This document shows positions 1 to 9,165 of a stretch of DNA of 64,000 bases, in pieces. The position numbers and the translations under genes are program-made. Location: positions 248,001-312,000 of the forward strand of contig CAVUKI010000006.1 of the NCBI GenBank assembly GCA_963741995.1, read 5' to 3'. The DNA is from Bog-473 sp963741995. GTDB lineage: Bacteria; Actinomycetota; Acidimicrobiia; Acidimicrobiales; RAAP-2. Within the stretch, counting starts at the first letter, position 1. Each line of letters begins with the position of its first letter. Below the pieces are notes generated by a model, which did not search any database, was not told the DNA's origin, and saw only the letters and a program-made list of their open reading frames with translations.

Positions 1-1712
1 GGCCTCGGGGGACAGGCAAGACGTCCTCGGCGCGCATCCTGGCCAAGGCGCTCAATTGCGAGGCGCCTCTCGACGGTGAGCCCTGCGGTGTGTGTACCTC
101 TTGCGTCGAGATCACACAGGGCAGCTCCCTCAACGTGCACGAGCTCGATGCAGCATCCAACAACGGCGTGGACGCCATGCGCGATCTGGTGGCTCATGCG
201 GGCCTGGGCACGCCTGGACGTTGGAAGGTGTACATCGTCGACGAGGTCCACATGCTCTCGCCGGCGGCGGCCAACGCGTTGTTGAAGACGTTGGAGGAGC
301 CGCCGAGCCATGTCGTCTTCGTGCTGGCGACGACCGACCCGCAGAAGGTGCCGCCGACCATCCGTAGCCGTACCCAGCACCTGGAGTTCCGACTCCTGGG
401 CGCAGAGACGCTCCACGATCTGCTGGCATCGGTCAACACGGAAGCGGGGCTCCAGGTTGACGAGGAGGCTCTCGAGGCGGCGGTGCGGCGCGGCCGAGGT
501 TCTGCCCGTGACGCGCTCTCGGCACTGGACCAGGTCGTGGCGTCGGGTTCGGCCGATGCGGCACGACCCGAGCTCACCGCGGTGGTCGACGCGCTGGCTG
601 AGGGTGATGTGAGCCAGATCCTTGTCGCTCTCAGCGCGCTCCTGGCCGGAGGCTGGGGACCGCAGCAACTGGCCACCGAGTTGATCGACGACCTCCGTCA
701 GGTCTTCCTCGCCGCGCTGGCGCCCGAGCTGTGCACAGTGTCGGGACCGTCCCTCGAGCGGTTCCGCTCCGTGGCTGAGGGGATGGGACTGGCGCGGGTC
801 GTGCGCAGCATGGAGATCCTCGGCCACGCGCTGGTCGACATGCGGGAGGCCCCTGATGCGCAGGTGGTCCTCGAGATCGCCGCCGTGCGTGCGGTGCGGC
901 CCGATCTTGATTCTGGAATGGAGGCGCTGTCGGAGCGAGTCAGCGTGCTGGAGCGCTCGCAGTCCGGGGCACCCGCCTTTCCCCGTCCAGGTGGAGCGGT
1001 CGAACGCGGGGTGGCCCCCGGGTCCGAAGGGACCGCCTCCGACGCCGCGCCGGAGGCCCCCGCGCCGACCCGCCCGCCGGCCGAGGTGGCGCGTCGGCCT
1101 TCTCTCGGCGCCGTGCGGCGGAGCAAGGAGACGACGGCGCCCTCACCGGCCGACGCACCGGCACCGGCAGCACCACCGCCGGAGGCGGCACCTGCGCCTG
1201 CGGCAAGGACCCCCGACGTCGCTCCCGCCAAAGCTGCGCCCACAGGGCCCGGTCGCACGCTCGATCGCGACAGCCTCACCGAGGCCTGGGGTGACGGCAT
1301 CCTGCAGTCCCTGCCGGCCAGGGCCAAGGCGCGTTACGCCAGCGGTCGCTTCGTGGCGGTGGACGACCAGGGCGTCCACTTCGCGCTGCCCAACGCGGCG
1401 CACCGGGAGCAGTGCGCCGAACAGAAATCTGTCGTGGATGCAGCGCTCTCAGACCACTTCGGGACGAAGGTCACCCTGGTGCTCGACATCGAGGACATCG
1501 GGGCCCCGCCGACACCGAGCCCCGGCCCGTCTCCCGCGGCGTCCGGCCGGTCACCCGCTGGCGCTGCACGGCCGGCGGCCGCCCCGCCGGTGGACGATGT
1601 CGAGTACGTCGACCCCAGTGAGCTGATGGAGGACACCTCCACCGATCACGCCTCAGCCGCAGAGGCGCGTCTCCTGCAGGCCTTCCCGGGCGCCAGCGAG
1701 GTGGCGGACTAG
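1..1712 (+). CDS. dnaX: DNA polymerase III subunit gamma/tau, 5' end missing
   Basis: AAA+ motor subunit of the clamp loader, which opens the beta clamp and, as tau, couples polymerase cores to the helicase. The gene begins upstream of the window: the frame is open from base 3 and reads at once into a Walker A loop (GTGKTSSARILAKALNC), so roughly 40 N-terminal residues are missing. A zinc module with spacing C-x8-C-x2-C-x2-C follows, then Walker B (IVDEVHML) and the sensor region (ATTDPQKVPPTIRSR). The C-terminal half has a long Ala/Pro-rich linker (about 950-1250) before a conserved-looking tail. The TAG stop at 1710-1712 abuts the recR start, the classic dnaX-recR pairing. I see no slippery frameshift sequence for making a short gamma form. 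Certain apart from the lost start. Confidence 0.96.
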   Translation, partial: PRGTGKTSSARILAKALNCEAPLDGEPCGVCTSCVEITQGSSLNVHELDAASNNGVDAMRDLVAHAGLGTPGRWKVYIVDEVHMLSPAAANALLKTLEEPPSHVVFVLATTDPQKVPPTIRSRTQHLEFRLLGAETLHDLLASVNTEAGLQVDEEALEAAVRRGRGSARDALSALDQVVASGSADAARPELTAVVDALAEGDVSQILVALSALLAGGWGPQQLATELIDDLRQVFLAALAPELCTVSGPSLERFRSVAEGMGLARVVRSMEILGHALVDMREAPDAQVVLEIAAVRAVRPDLDSGMEALSERVSVLERSQSGAPAFPRPGGAVERGVAPGSEGTASDAAPEAPAPTRPPAEVARRPSLGAVRRSKETTAPSPADAPAPAAPPPEAAPAPAARTPDVAPAKAAPTGPGRTLDRDSLTEAWGDGILQSLPARAKARYASGRFVAVDDQGVHFALPNAAHREQCAEQKSVVDAALSDHFGTKVTLVLDIEDIGAPPTPSPGPSPAASGRSPAGAARPAAAPPVDDVEYVDPSELMEDTSTDHASAAEARLLQAFPGASEVAD

Positions 1713-2312
1713 GTGTACACCGGCCCGCTGCGCTCCCTCATCGACGAACTCGGCCGCCTGCCGGGCATCGGGCCCAAATCGGCCCAGCGCATCGCCTTTC
1801 ACATCTTGAAGGTTCCGGGCGAGGACGCCCGCCGGCTGTCCGACGCCATCATTGCCGTCAAGGAGCGGACGACACTTTGCGCCGTGTGCTTCAACGTGGC
1901 GGAGTTGGGCGAGCTGTGCGCTGTCTGCAGTGACGACCGGCGTGACCCCGAAGTCATCTGCGTGGTCGAGGATCCGCGCGACATCGTCGCGGTGGAGCGC
2001 ACGGGATTCAAGGGCCGCTACCACGTGCTCGGCGGCGCGTTGAGCCCGCTCGACGGTATAGGACGGGAGCAGCTGCGCCTGCGCGAGCTGCTCGATCGCA
2101 TTGACGCCGGGATCATCCGCGAGGCCATCGTCTGCACGAATCCCACCATCGAAGGTGAGGCCACGGCCATGCTGGTGGCCCGCGAGCTCATCCCGCGGGG
2201 TGTCGTGGTGTCCCGGCTGGCGAGCGGGCTTCCCGTCGGTGGCGACCTCGAGTACGCCGATGAGCTCACATTGGGGCGCGCGCTCGAGGGGCGCCGGCCG
2301 CTCGAGGTCTGA
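1713..2312 (+). CDS. recR: Recombination mediator protein RecR
   Basis: RecR works with RecF and RecO to load RecA onto gapped, SSB-coated DNA. The 199-residue product has the family length: an N-terminal helix-hairpin-helix (LPGIGPKSAQRIAFH, about residues 16-30), a four-cysteine zinc finger (C56, C59, C69, C72) and a Toprim domain starting near ICVVEDPRD. The GTG start directly follows the dnaX stop with no intervening base, so translation is probably coupled to dnaX and no separate ribosome binding site is needed. Identity is secure. Confidence 0.96.
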   Translation: MYTGPLRSLIDELGRLPGIGPKSAQRIAFHILKVPGEDARRLSDAIIAVKERTTLCAVCFNVAELGELCAVCSDDRRDPEVICVVEDPRDIVAVERTGFKGRYHVLGGALSPLDGIGREQLRLRELLDRIDAGIIREAIVCTNPTIEGEATAMLVARELIPRGVVVSRLASGLPVGGDLEYADELTLGRALEGRRPLEV

Positions 2313-2355
2313 TCGCCGGGACGGAGGGCGGTCCGCCGTCCCGTACAATTGGAGC

Positions 2356-3381
2356 ATGCGGATCGCTATCGTCGGTGCGACTGGGCAGGTGGGCGTGGTT
2401 CTGCGCGCCATCCTGGCTGAGCGCCACTTCCCGGTGGAGTCCATGCGGTATCTCGCCTCAGCGCGCTCCGCTGGGTCGACGTTGCCCTGGGGCGACGGCG
2501 AAATCGTCGTCGAGGATGCGGAGACGGCCGACCTCTCCGGCATCGACCTCGCCCTGTGCTCTGCTCCGGCCTCCGTGTCGCGGGTCCTGGCGCCGCGGCT
2601 TGTCGCCGCCGGCGCCATCGTGATCGACAACTCCTCAGCGTGGCGCATGGACCCCGACGTGCCCCTCGTGGTGCCCGAAGCCAATGCTGCCGAACTGCGC
2701 TCCATCCCCAAAGGCATTGTGGCCAATCCCAACTGCACCACCATGGTCGCCATCCCGGTCCTCAAGCCGCTCGATGACGAAGCCGGCCTTACGAGACTCG
2801 TGGTCGCCACGTATCAAGCCGTATCCGGTGGGGGCGTCGAGGCGGTGCGCGAGTTGGCGGAGCAGCTGTCGAAGACGGCCGACCGGGCGTCGGACCTCAC
2901 CTTCGACGGCTCGTCGGTGGACTTCCCGGCGCGCAGCGTGTACCCCGTCCCGATCGCCCACAACGTCATTCCGCTCCAGTTCACGATCGTCGACGACGGG
3001 TCACTCGAGACCGACGAGGAGCAGAAGTACTGCAACGAGGCCCGCAAGATCCTCGGGCGGCCCGATCTCGCCGTGACCACCACCTGCGTGCGCGTCCCCG
3101 TCTTTACCGGGCATTCGGCCGCCATTGTCTGCGAGTTCGAGCGACCCATCACCCCCGAACGCGCCACCGAGGTGCTGAAGACGGCGCCGGGGGTGGAGTT
3201 GGCCGAGATCCCGACGCCGCTGATGGCGGCCGGCCGCGATGTGTCCTACGTCGGCCGCATCCGGCGGGCCGAGGGTGCACCCAATGCATTGGCCCTCTTC
3301 GTCTCGGGCGACAACTTGCGCAAGGGCGCTGCGCTCAACGTGGTGCAGATCGCTGAAGAGTTGGTGGCGCTGCGCTCCTGA
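2356..3381 (+). CDS. asd: Aspartate-semialdehyde dehydrogenase
   Basis: Reduces aspartyl phosphate to aspartate semialdehyde with NADPH, the branch-point step to lysine/diaminopimelate, threonine and methionine. The 341-residue protein starts with a Rossmann loop (VGATGQVG, residues 6-13), has the DNSSAWRM segment at about 91-98 and the catalytic cysteine C127 in NPNCTT. The ATG at 2356 is chosen because the dinucleotide-binding fold begins immediately; longer in-frame extensions read back through recR and are not credible. GGAG lies almost against the start, so initiation may be weak or leaderless. The partner aspartate kinase gene lies at the other end of the window (61840-63051, minus strand), not in an operon with asd. 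It ends 12 bases from the convergent PhoU-like gene. Confidence 0.95.
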   Translation: MRIAIVGATGQVGVVLRAILAERHFPVESMRYLASARSAGSTLPWGDGEIVVEDAETADLSGIDLALCSAPASVSRVLAPRLVAAGAIVIDNSSAWRMDPDVPLVVPEANAAELRSIPKGIVANPNCTTMVAIPVLKPLDDEAGLTRLVVATYQAVSGGGVEAVRELAEQLSKTADRASDLTFDGSSVDFPARSVYPVPIAHNVIPLQFTIVDDGSLETDEEQKYCNEARKILGRPDLAVTTTCVRVPVFTGHSAAIVCEFERPITPERATEVLKTAPGVELAEIPTPLMAAGRDVSYVGRIRRAEGAPNALALFVSGDNLRKGAALNVVQIAEELVALRS

Positions 3382-3393
3382 TCCGGGCGGCAG

Positions 3394-4149
3394 TCAGTCG
3401 GCGCCGGACGAGACCGGCTCGGGCCCGCCGATCACGAGGGTGGACATGCGGCGGGCCAGGTTGACGGCGTGATCGCCGAAGCGCTCGTAAAAGCGGGCCA
3501 CCATGGCCAGCTCGATCGCCACCGGCAGCGGCATGGTGCCCGCCACCAGCTCCGCGGTCAGTGTGACGTGCAGGTCATCGAGCTCGTCGTCGAGGTCGTC
3601 GATGGAGGAGGCGGCATTGGCGGACCGCTCAGCGAAGGCGTCCGCCGTGGCGCGCCAGATGGTGGTGGCCACCTCGCCCATCCGCTCCACCAGGCCGCGG
3701 CTGCGGGCTGACATCTCGGCGCCGAGGCCGCGCGCGGCCCGACGGGCGATGTGCTCGGCCAGGTCGCCGTTGCGCTCCATGTCGGGGAGCATGCGCAGGA
3801 TGGCCACGTATTCGCGGCGTTCGTCCGGAGTCGTCTCGCCGTGGACCAGCTGGTACTGGACCGTGGTCGAGATCTGCCCGATCAACTGGTCAATGATCTC
3901 GTCACGCTTCACCAGCTGCTTGGCCGCGTCCCGGTCACCCGCCAGCAGGGCGTGGGTGGCTCCGGCGATCCCTTCGCCGACCAACGCGAAGGCCTGTGCG
4001 AACAGGCGGTCCACCTCATGGGGCTCGGGCATCGTCTGCGGCCAGAGCGGTTGCTCGGTCACGAGCGGTCCGATCTGCATGTGAGGGAGATCCTCGGACT
4101 CTGCGTCCTCGGGGATGGTCTTCGTGCTGCCACCGAGCTTGAACGGCAT
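3394..4149 (-). CDS. phoU: PhoU-like phosphate signalling regulator
   Basis: PhoU proteins are cytoplasmic helical-bundle proteins that connect the PstSCAB phosphate transporter to a PhoR-type sensor kinase. The 251-residue product has two related three-helix repeats, each with a metal-site-like run: ERNGDLAEHIARRAA in the first and YERFGDHAVNLARRM in the second, matching the E-x3-D motif of the family. I start it at the ATG whose complement is 4147-4149 (MPFKLGG); a longer in-frame start at 4329 would add 60 low-complexity residues and run into rmuC. No pst or phoR genes are in the window. Family is clear; coupling to phosphate is inferred from the family. Confidence 0.85.
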   Translation of the reverse strand: MPFKLGGSTKTIPEDAESEDLPHMQIGPLVTEQPLWPQTMPEPHEVDRLFAQAFALVGEGIAGATHALLAGDRDAAKQLVKRDEIIDQLIGQISTTVQYQLVHGETTPDERREYVAILRMLPDMERNGDLAEHIARRAARGLGAEMSARSRGLVERMGEVATTIWRATADAFAERSANAASSIDDLDDELDDLHVTLTAELVAGTMPLPVAIELAMVARFYERFGDHAVNLARRMSTLVIGGPEPVSSGAD

Positions 4150-4269
4150 CCGCGCCACGCTACCGGCTCTGCTTCGGGCTGACGACCGGCGGCCAGGCGG
4201 TTGTCCACCGCCCAGGCACGGGAGCGCGTGGTCCCCGTTGTTGACACACCCCGTCGTTACATTGGCTCC

Positions 4270-5697
4270 ATGGTCCTCGGAGTGCTCATCGGGCTCGTCG
4301 CCGGTCTTGCCATTGGCGTTGCCTGGCACATGGCCCGCCTGGCCCGGACCGCCGGAGCTGGACGTCTGGCCGACGGGCGGCTGGCTGATGCACAGGGACG
4401 GTCGAGGGAATTGGCGGCCCAGCTGCAGACAGTGTCGGAGGCCGCCGCGGCAGCGGAGACTGCCCGTGCTGTCGCCGTGGCGGAACTCGAACTGCTGCGC
4501 ACGTCCGAAGACGAAGCCTCGCGCCGATCCGAGCAGGAGCGCACCCTGCTGGCCGGCGCCTTTTCGGAACTCTCAGCACAGGCCTTGGCGAAGAACAACG
4601 AGCAGTTCCTCACGCTCGCGGACTCCAAGCTGAACGAGGTCCGCGCCGCGACCCAGGGTGACCTCTCCCAACGTCAACAGGCGATCGCACAACTCCTCGA
4701 CCCGCTCAGCGAGACGCTGGCGCGGTACGAGCGCGGGCTGCGGGACATGGAAGTGGAGCGCAAGGGCGCCTACGCCACCTTGAACGAGCGGGTAGCGGCA
4801 CTACATCTCGGTCATGAGCAGTTGCAGAAAGAGACCAGGAACCTCGTCACGGCGTTGCGGTCACCGCAGACGCGAGGTCGTTGGGGCGAAATGACGCTGC
4901 GGAACGCGGTCAAGGCGGCCGGGATGACCGAACATTGCGACTTCGAGGAGCAGCGGTCGACGACGACTGCGGACGGGCTGCTCCGGCCCGACATGATCGT
5001 GCACCTGCCGGGCGGTGGCCAGGTGGTCATCGACTCGAAGGTTCCTCTCGACGCCTTCTTGAAGTTCACCGAGTCCGAGGACGAGGACGAGCGCAAGGCA
5101 TTTCTCAAGAAGCACGCCGGCCAGCTGCGTACCCACGTGGATCAGCTGGCCAAGAAGGAGTACTGGAGGCAGTTCGAGCGTTCACCGGAGTTCGTGGTGG
5201 CCTTCATTCCCGGTGAGTCGCTGCTGGCCGCCGCCTGCGAGGCCGACCCCGGGCTGCAGGACCACGCCCTCGGCAAGGGCATCGTCCTGGCGACCCCGAA
5301 CACCTTGGTGGCGGCGCTGAAGACCATGGCCTTGTCCTGGCAACAGGAGACGCTGGCGGAGAACGCACGCGAGGTCCGCCAGCTGGGTGCCGATCTGTAC
5401 GAGCGGCTGCGCACCATGACGGGGCACATGGAGTCGCTGCAGCGAAGCCTCAGCTCGACGGTGGAGGCGTACAACAAGGCTGTCGGATCCTTCGAGTCGC
5501 GCGTGCTCGTCACCGCCCGAAAGTTCCCCGGCCTTGGCGTCGTGGGGATGCAGTCCGGCGAGATCGCCGAGCTCGCCCCGATCGAGAAGGCAGCCCGTCA
5601 CCTCCAGACCTACCAGCCCGAGCTGCCCGACGACGAGTTCACGCAGCCGACCATCGTCGCCCTGCCCGAGGGCGGCGCGAGCGCGGGCACGGCGTAG
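4270..5697 (+). CDS. rmuC: DNA recombination protein RmuC homologue
   Basis: RmuC proteins limit recombination at inverted repeats and have a predicted nuclease-like core on a membrane-anchored coiled coil. The 475-residue product opens with one transmembrane helix (VLGVLIGLVAGLAIGVAWHM), then an Ala/Glu/Gln-rich coiled coil to about residue 190, then the conserved domain (RGRWGEMTLRNAVKAAGM, followed by a VVIDSKVPLDAF segment and a late FVAFIPGES segment). The ATG at 4270 puts the helix at the N terminus; an alternative TTG at 4201 would add 23 residues in front of it. It lies 120 bases from the divergently transcribed PhoU-like gene and 70 bases upstream of recC. The family assignment is firm; biochemical function of the family is poorly defined. 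Confidence 0.9.
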   Translation: MVLGVLIGLVAGLAIGVAWHMARLARTAGAGRLADGRLADAQGRSRELAAQLQTVSEAAAAAETARAVAVAELELLRTSEDEASRRSEQERTLLAGAFSELSAQALAKNNEQFLTLADSKLNEVRAATQGDLSQRQQAIAQLLDPLSETLARYERGLRDMEVERKGAYATLNERVAALHLGHEQLQKETRNLVTALRSPQTRGRWGEMTLRNAVKAAGMTEHCDFEEQRSTTTADGLLRPDMIVHLPGGGQVVIDSKVPLDAFLKFTESEDEDERKAFLKKHAGQLRTHVDQLAKKEYWRQFERSPEFVVAFIPGESLLAAACEADPGLQDHALGKGIVLATPNTLVAALKTMALSWQQETLAENAREVRQLGADLYERLRTMTGHMESLQRSLSSTVEAYNKAVGSFESRVLVTARKFPGLGVVGMQSGEIAELAPIEKAARHLQTYQPELPDDEFTQPTIVALPEGGASAGTA

Positions 5698-5767
5698 GCC
5701 GCAAGCCTCCCAGCTGGAGGCTTGCCGGGCCGATCGTCCGAGAACACCGCCGACGTACTCTGCCGGG

Positions 5768-8700
5768 GTGCTGCACGTCCATCGATCCGAGCGGGCCGAC
5801 GCGTTGGTGGGGATGCTGCGAGATCTGGTGGCTGAGCCACTGGACGATCCCATCGCAGCGGAGGTTGTCTCGGTGCCCACCCGGGGTATCGAGCGCTGGC
5901 TGACGCAACGCCTTTCGGCTCACCTCGGCGCGACGCCTGGGCGGCAGGACGGTGTGTGCGCCAACATCGACTTCCCGTTCCCGGGGACGGTGGTGAACGG
6001 CGCCCTGGCCCTGGCGGCGGGGACTGACCCGGATTCGGACCCCTGGCTGCCCCAACGGGCGGTCTGGCCCTTGCTCGAGGTCGTCGAGACGAACTTCGAC
6101 GAGCCCTGGCTGGCGCCGTTGGCCCAGCACATCCGCAACTCCGAGACCGTTGCGGAGTCGAGGCGCTTCTCGAGCATCCGGCACGTGGCCGACCTTTTCG
6201 ACCGCTACGCGGTGCACCGGCCCGAAATGGTGCGGGGCTGGGCGGAGGGGACACAGGGTGCGGACGAGGCTGAGTGGCAGGTGAAGCTGTGGCGCCTGCT
6301 GCGGGCCCGGATCGGTCAGCCGAGCCCGGCGGAGCGCCTGGTCGACGCCTGCCGGCGGCTCCGCGACGAGCCCGAGCTCCTGGCGTATCCACATCGGCTC
6401 TCCCTGTTCGGGCTGACCCGGCTCCCGGCGAGCTACCTCGACGTGCTCGAGGCCATGGGCGCGGCACGCAACGTGCACCTCTTCCTCCTGCATCCGTCGC
6501 CGGCACTCTGGGAACAGCTGGAGCCTCTCGTGGGCCCGACGTCGCGCCACGTGCTCCGGTCCGAGGACCCCACCGCAGGCACCGCGCGGCACCCTCTGCT
6601 GCAATCGTGGGGGCGCGATGCCCGCGAGATGCAGCTCGTGCTCGGCTCGGCCGTTCCGCACGGGGAGGGGTTGACCGAGGCAGTCCGCCCGGAGGCGCCG
6701 ACGCTGCTGCAGCAGATTCAGGACGACGTCCGGGCCGATCGCCCACCGGCAGGGAGCGCCGGTGGCGACATCGAGCTGCGCCCGTTACTCGCCGGTGACG
6801 ACGACAGCATCCGTGTGCATTCGTGCCACGGCCGCGGCCGCCAGGTCGAGGTACTCCGCGACGCCGTCCTCCATCTGCTGGAGGACGATCCGTCGCTGGA
6901 GCCCCGCGACATCATCGTGATGTGCCCCGACATCGAGACCTTCGCGCCGTTGATCCAGGCGACCTTCGGCGGACGCGGTCTGGAGGGCGAGTCGACCGAC
7001 CCCGAGCGGACGCTCGAGATCCGGCTGGCCGACCGCGCGCTGCGCCAGACCAACCCCGTGATGGGCGTCCTCGCCGAGGTGCTCGAGCTGTCCTCGGCCA
7101 GGATCACGGCGACCGAGGTGTTGGACCTCGCGGGACGGGACCCGGTGCGCCGCCGTTTCCGCTTCAGCGACGACGATCTGTACCGGCTGGAGGAATGGGT
7201 GAACGGCGCGTTCGTGCGCTGGGGCTTCGATGCCGCGCACCGGAGCTCGTTCCAGCTCGAGGGGATTGCCGCCAACACGTGGCAGGCGGGTCTCGACCGG
7301 ATTCTGCTCGGGGTGACGATGGCCGAGGAGCGGCAACGTCTCTTCGGCGCCACGCTCCCGCTCGACGACGTGGACAGTGGCGACATCGACCTCGCCGGCC
7401 GTCTGGCGGAATTCCTGGAGCGCCTGCAGGCGGGGCTCGACGCACTCGCCGGCTTTCGTCCCGTAGCGGAGTGGGCCGCCACGTTGGCGGAGCTCTCCGA
7501 TTCCCTCGTGGCGACGACACCGGCCGAGGCCTGGCAACGGGCGCAGCTCAAGGCGCTGCTCGACGAGCTGGTCGGGGAGGCCACGGAGGACGAGGTGGCC
7601 AGCGCCGTGGCCCTCAGCTGCGACGACATCCGCTCCATTTTGTCGGAACGCCTCAAGGGCCGGCCCACGAGGGCGAACTTCCGCACGGGCCACCTGACCG
7701 TCTGCACGCTGGTGCCGATGCGCTCCATCCCGCACCGGGTGGTGTGCCTGCTCGGGCTGGACGACGGCAGCTTCCCCCGCCACATTGAGCGCGACGGCGA
7801 CGACCTGACCGCACGCCATCCAGCGGGTCGGCGACCGCGACGCGCGCAGCGAGGATCGTCAGCTCCTGTTGGACGCACTGCTGGCGGCCCGGGATCACCT
7901 CGTCGTGACGTACTCAGGTCGCGACGAGCGCTCCAATCTCCGTCGACCTCCCGCCGTTCCCGTCGGGGAGCTGCTCGACGTGGTGGAGCACACGGTGCGG
8001 ACCCCGACGGGACGAGCCCGGGACACCATCGTGTTCGAGCACCCATTGCAGCCCTTCGACAAGCGCAACTTCGAGCGCGACCAACTTGTGCCGGACCGGC
8101 CGTGGAGTTTCGACGCGCTCCACCTGGCCGGTGCCCGTGCCGCCCAGGCCCCCCGTCACGACGCGCCACCTTTCCTGGAGCGCTCGTTGGAACCGGCCGT
8201 CTCCGGCCCCATCGGGCTCGATCAGCTCGAACGGTTCCTGCGGCATCCCGTGCGGGCGTTCCTGCGCGAGCGGCTCGACATCTGGGTGGGGGACAGGACC
8301 CGGGACTTCGAGGACGCCATCCCCATCGATCTCAACGGGCTGGAGCGATGGCACATCGCCGAGCGCGTGCTGCAGGAGCGCCTGGGCGGAGCCGAGCTCG
8401 ACGCGTGCCTGGACGCCGAGCGGGCGCGCGGCGCGCTGCCGCCCGGCCAGCTGGCCGATGGCCGAGCTGAGCCAGATCACGGCCCCACTGGACGACCTTG
8501 TCGCCGCAGGGCAGCACGCTGTCGCCGCCGCTGTCGCTGGACGCGCACGTGGACCTGACCGACGGGCGCAGCGTCGTCGGCACGGTGCCCGGCGTGCGGG
8601 GGGACGTCGTGCACACCGTCACGTACTCGAAGCTGGGTCCGGCGCACCGGCTGATCGCCTGGGTCCGACTGCTCGTCCTGAGCGCGACGTGGCCGGAGCG

Positions 8701-9165
8701 GCCCTTCTCGGCGCACACCGTGGGCCGCAGCCAGCGCAGGGGCGCGACGATCTCCATCGCCGACATCGGACCGCTCGGGTCCGATGCGCCCAGCCGGAAG
8801 GCGGCGGCGGAGTCACACCTGCAGCGCGTTGGTCGAGGTGTTCCAGCGGGGGATGTGCGAGCCGCTTCCCCTCTACGCCGGCACGTCGGCCGCGTGGGCG
8901 GGCGCCGTGGCGGAGGGGAGGGACCCGGAGCGTGCCGCCGCGGCCGAATGGGTCTCCGCCTACAACTTCGCCAAGGAGGACAAGGAGGCGGAGCACATGT
9001 TGGTGCTCGGTGGCGCGCTCGCGTTCCGGAACCGTGCTCGAGATGGCCGGCGCGCCGCGCGCCGACGAGGTGGCTTGGGACCCGTCGGGGTCGACGCGGT
9101 TCGGCGCCTACGCGCACCGGGTCTGGGATGCGCTGCTGGCGCACGAGCAGGTCGTCGACCGATGA
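5768..9165 (+). CDS. recC: RecBCD enzyme subunit RecC, interrupted by five apparent +1 frameshifts
   Basis: RecC is the helicase-like scaffold of RecBCD that splits the duplex and scans for Chi. Starting from GTG 5768 the product begins LHVHRSERADALVGMLRDL and contains the family segments PTRGIERWLTQRLS and LLGLDDGSFPR. The frame then changes at about 7820-7823, 8460, 8509, 8822-8825 and 9027; each shift is corrected by removing one base. After correction the gene is 1131 codons (1130 residues), close to mycobacterial RecC, and it ends at the TGA 9163-9165 overlapping the recB ATG. Family motifs continue on both sides of every break (for example SEDRQLLLDALLAARDHLV and MCEPLPLYAGTSAAWA), so decay is either very recent or only apparent. 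Consensus error is my preferred reading. Confidence 0.85.
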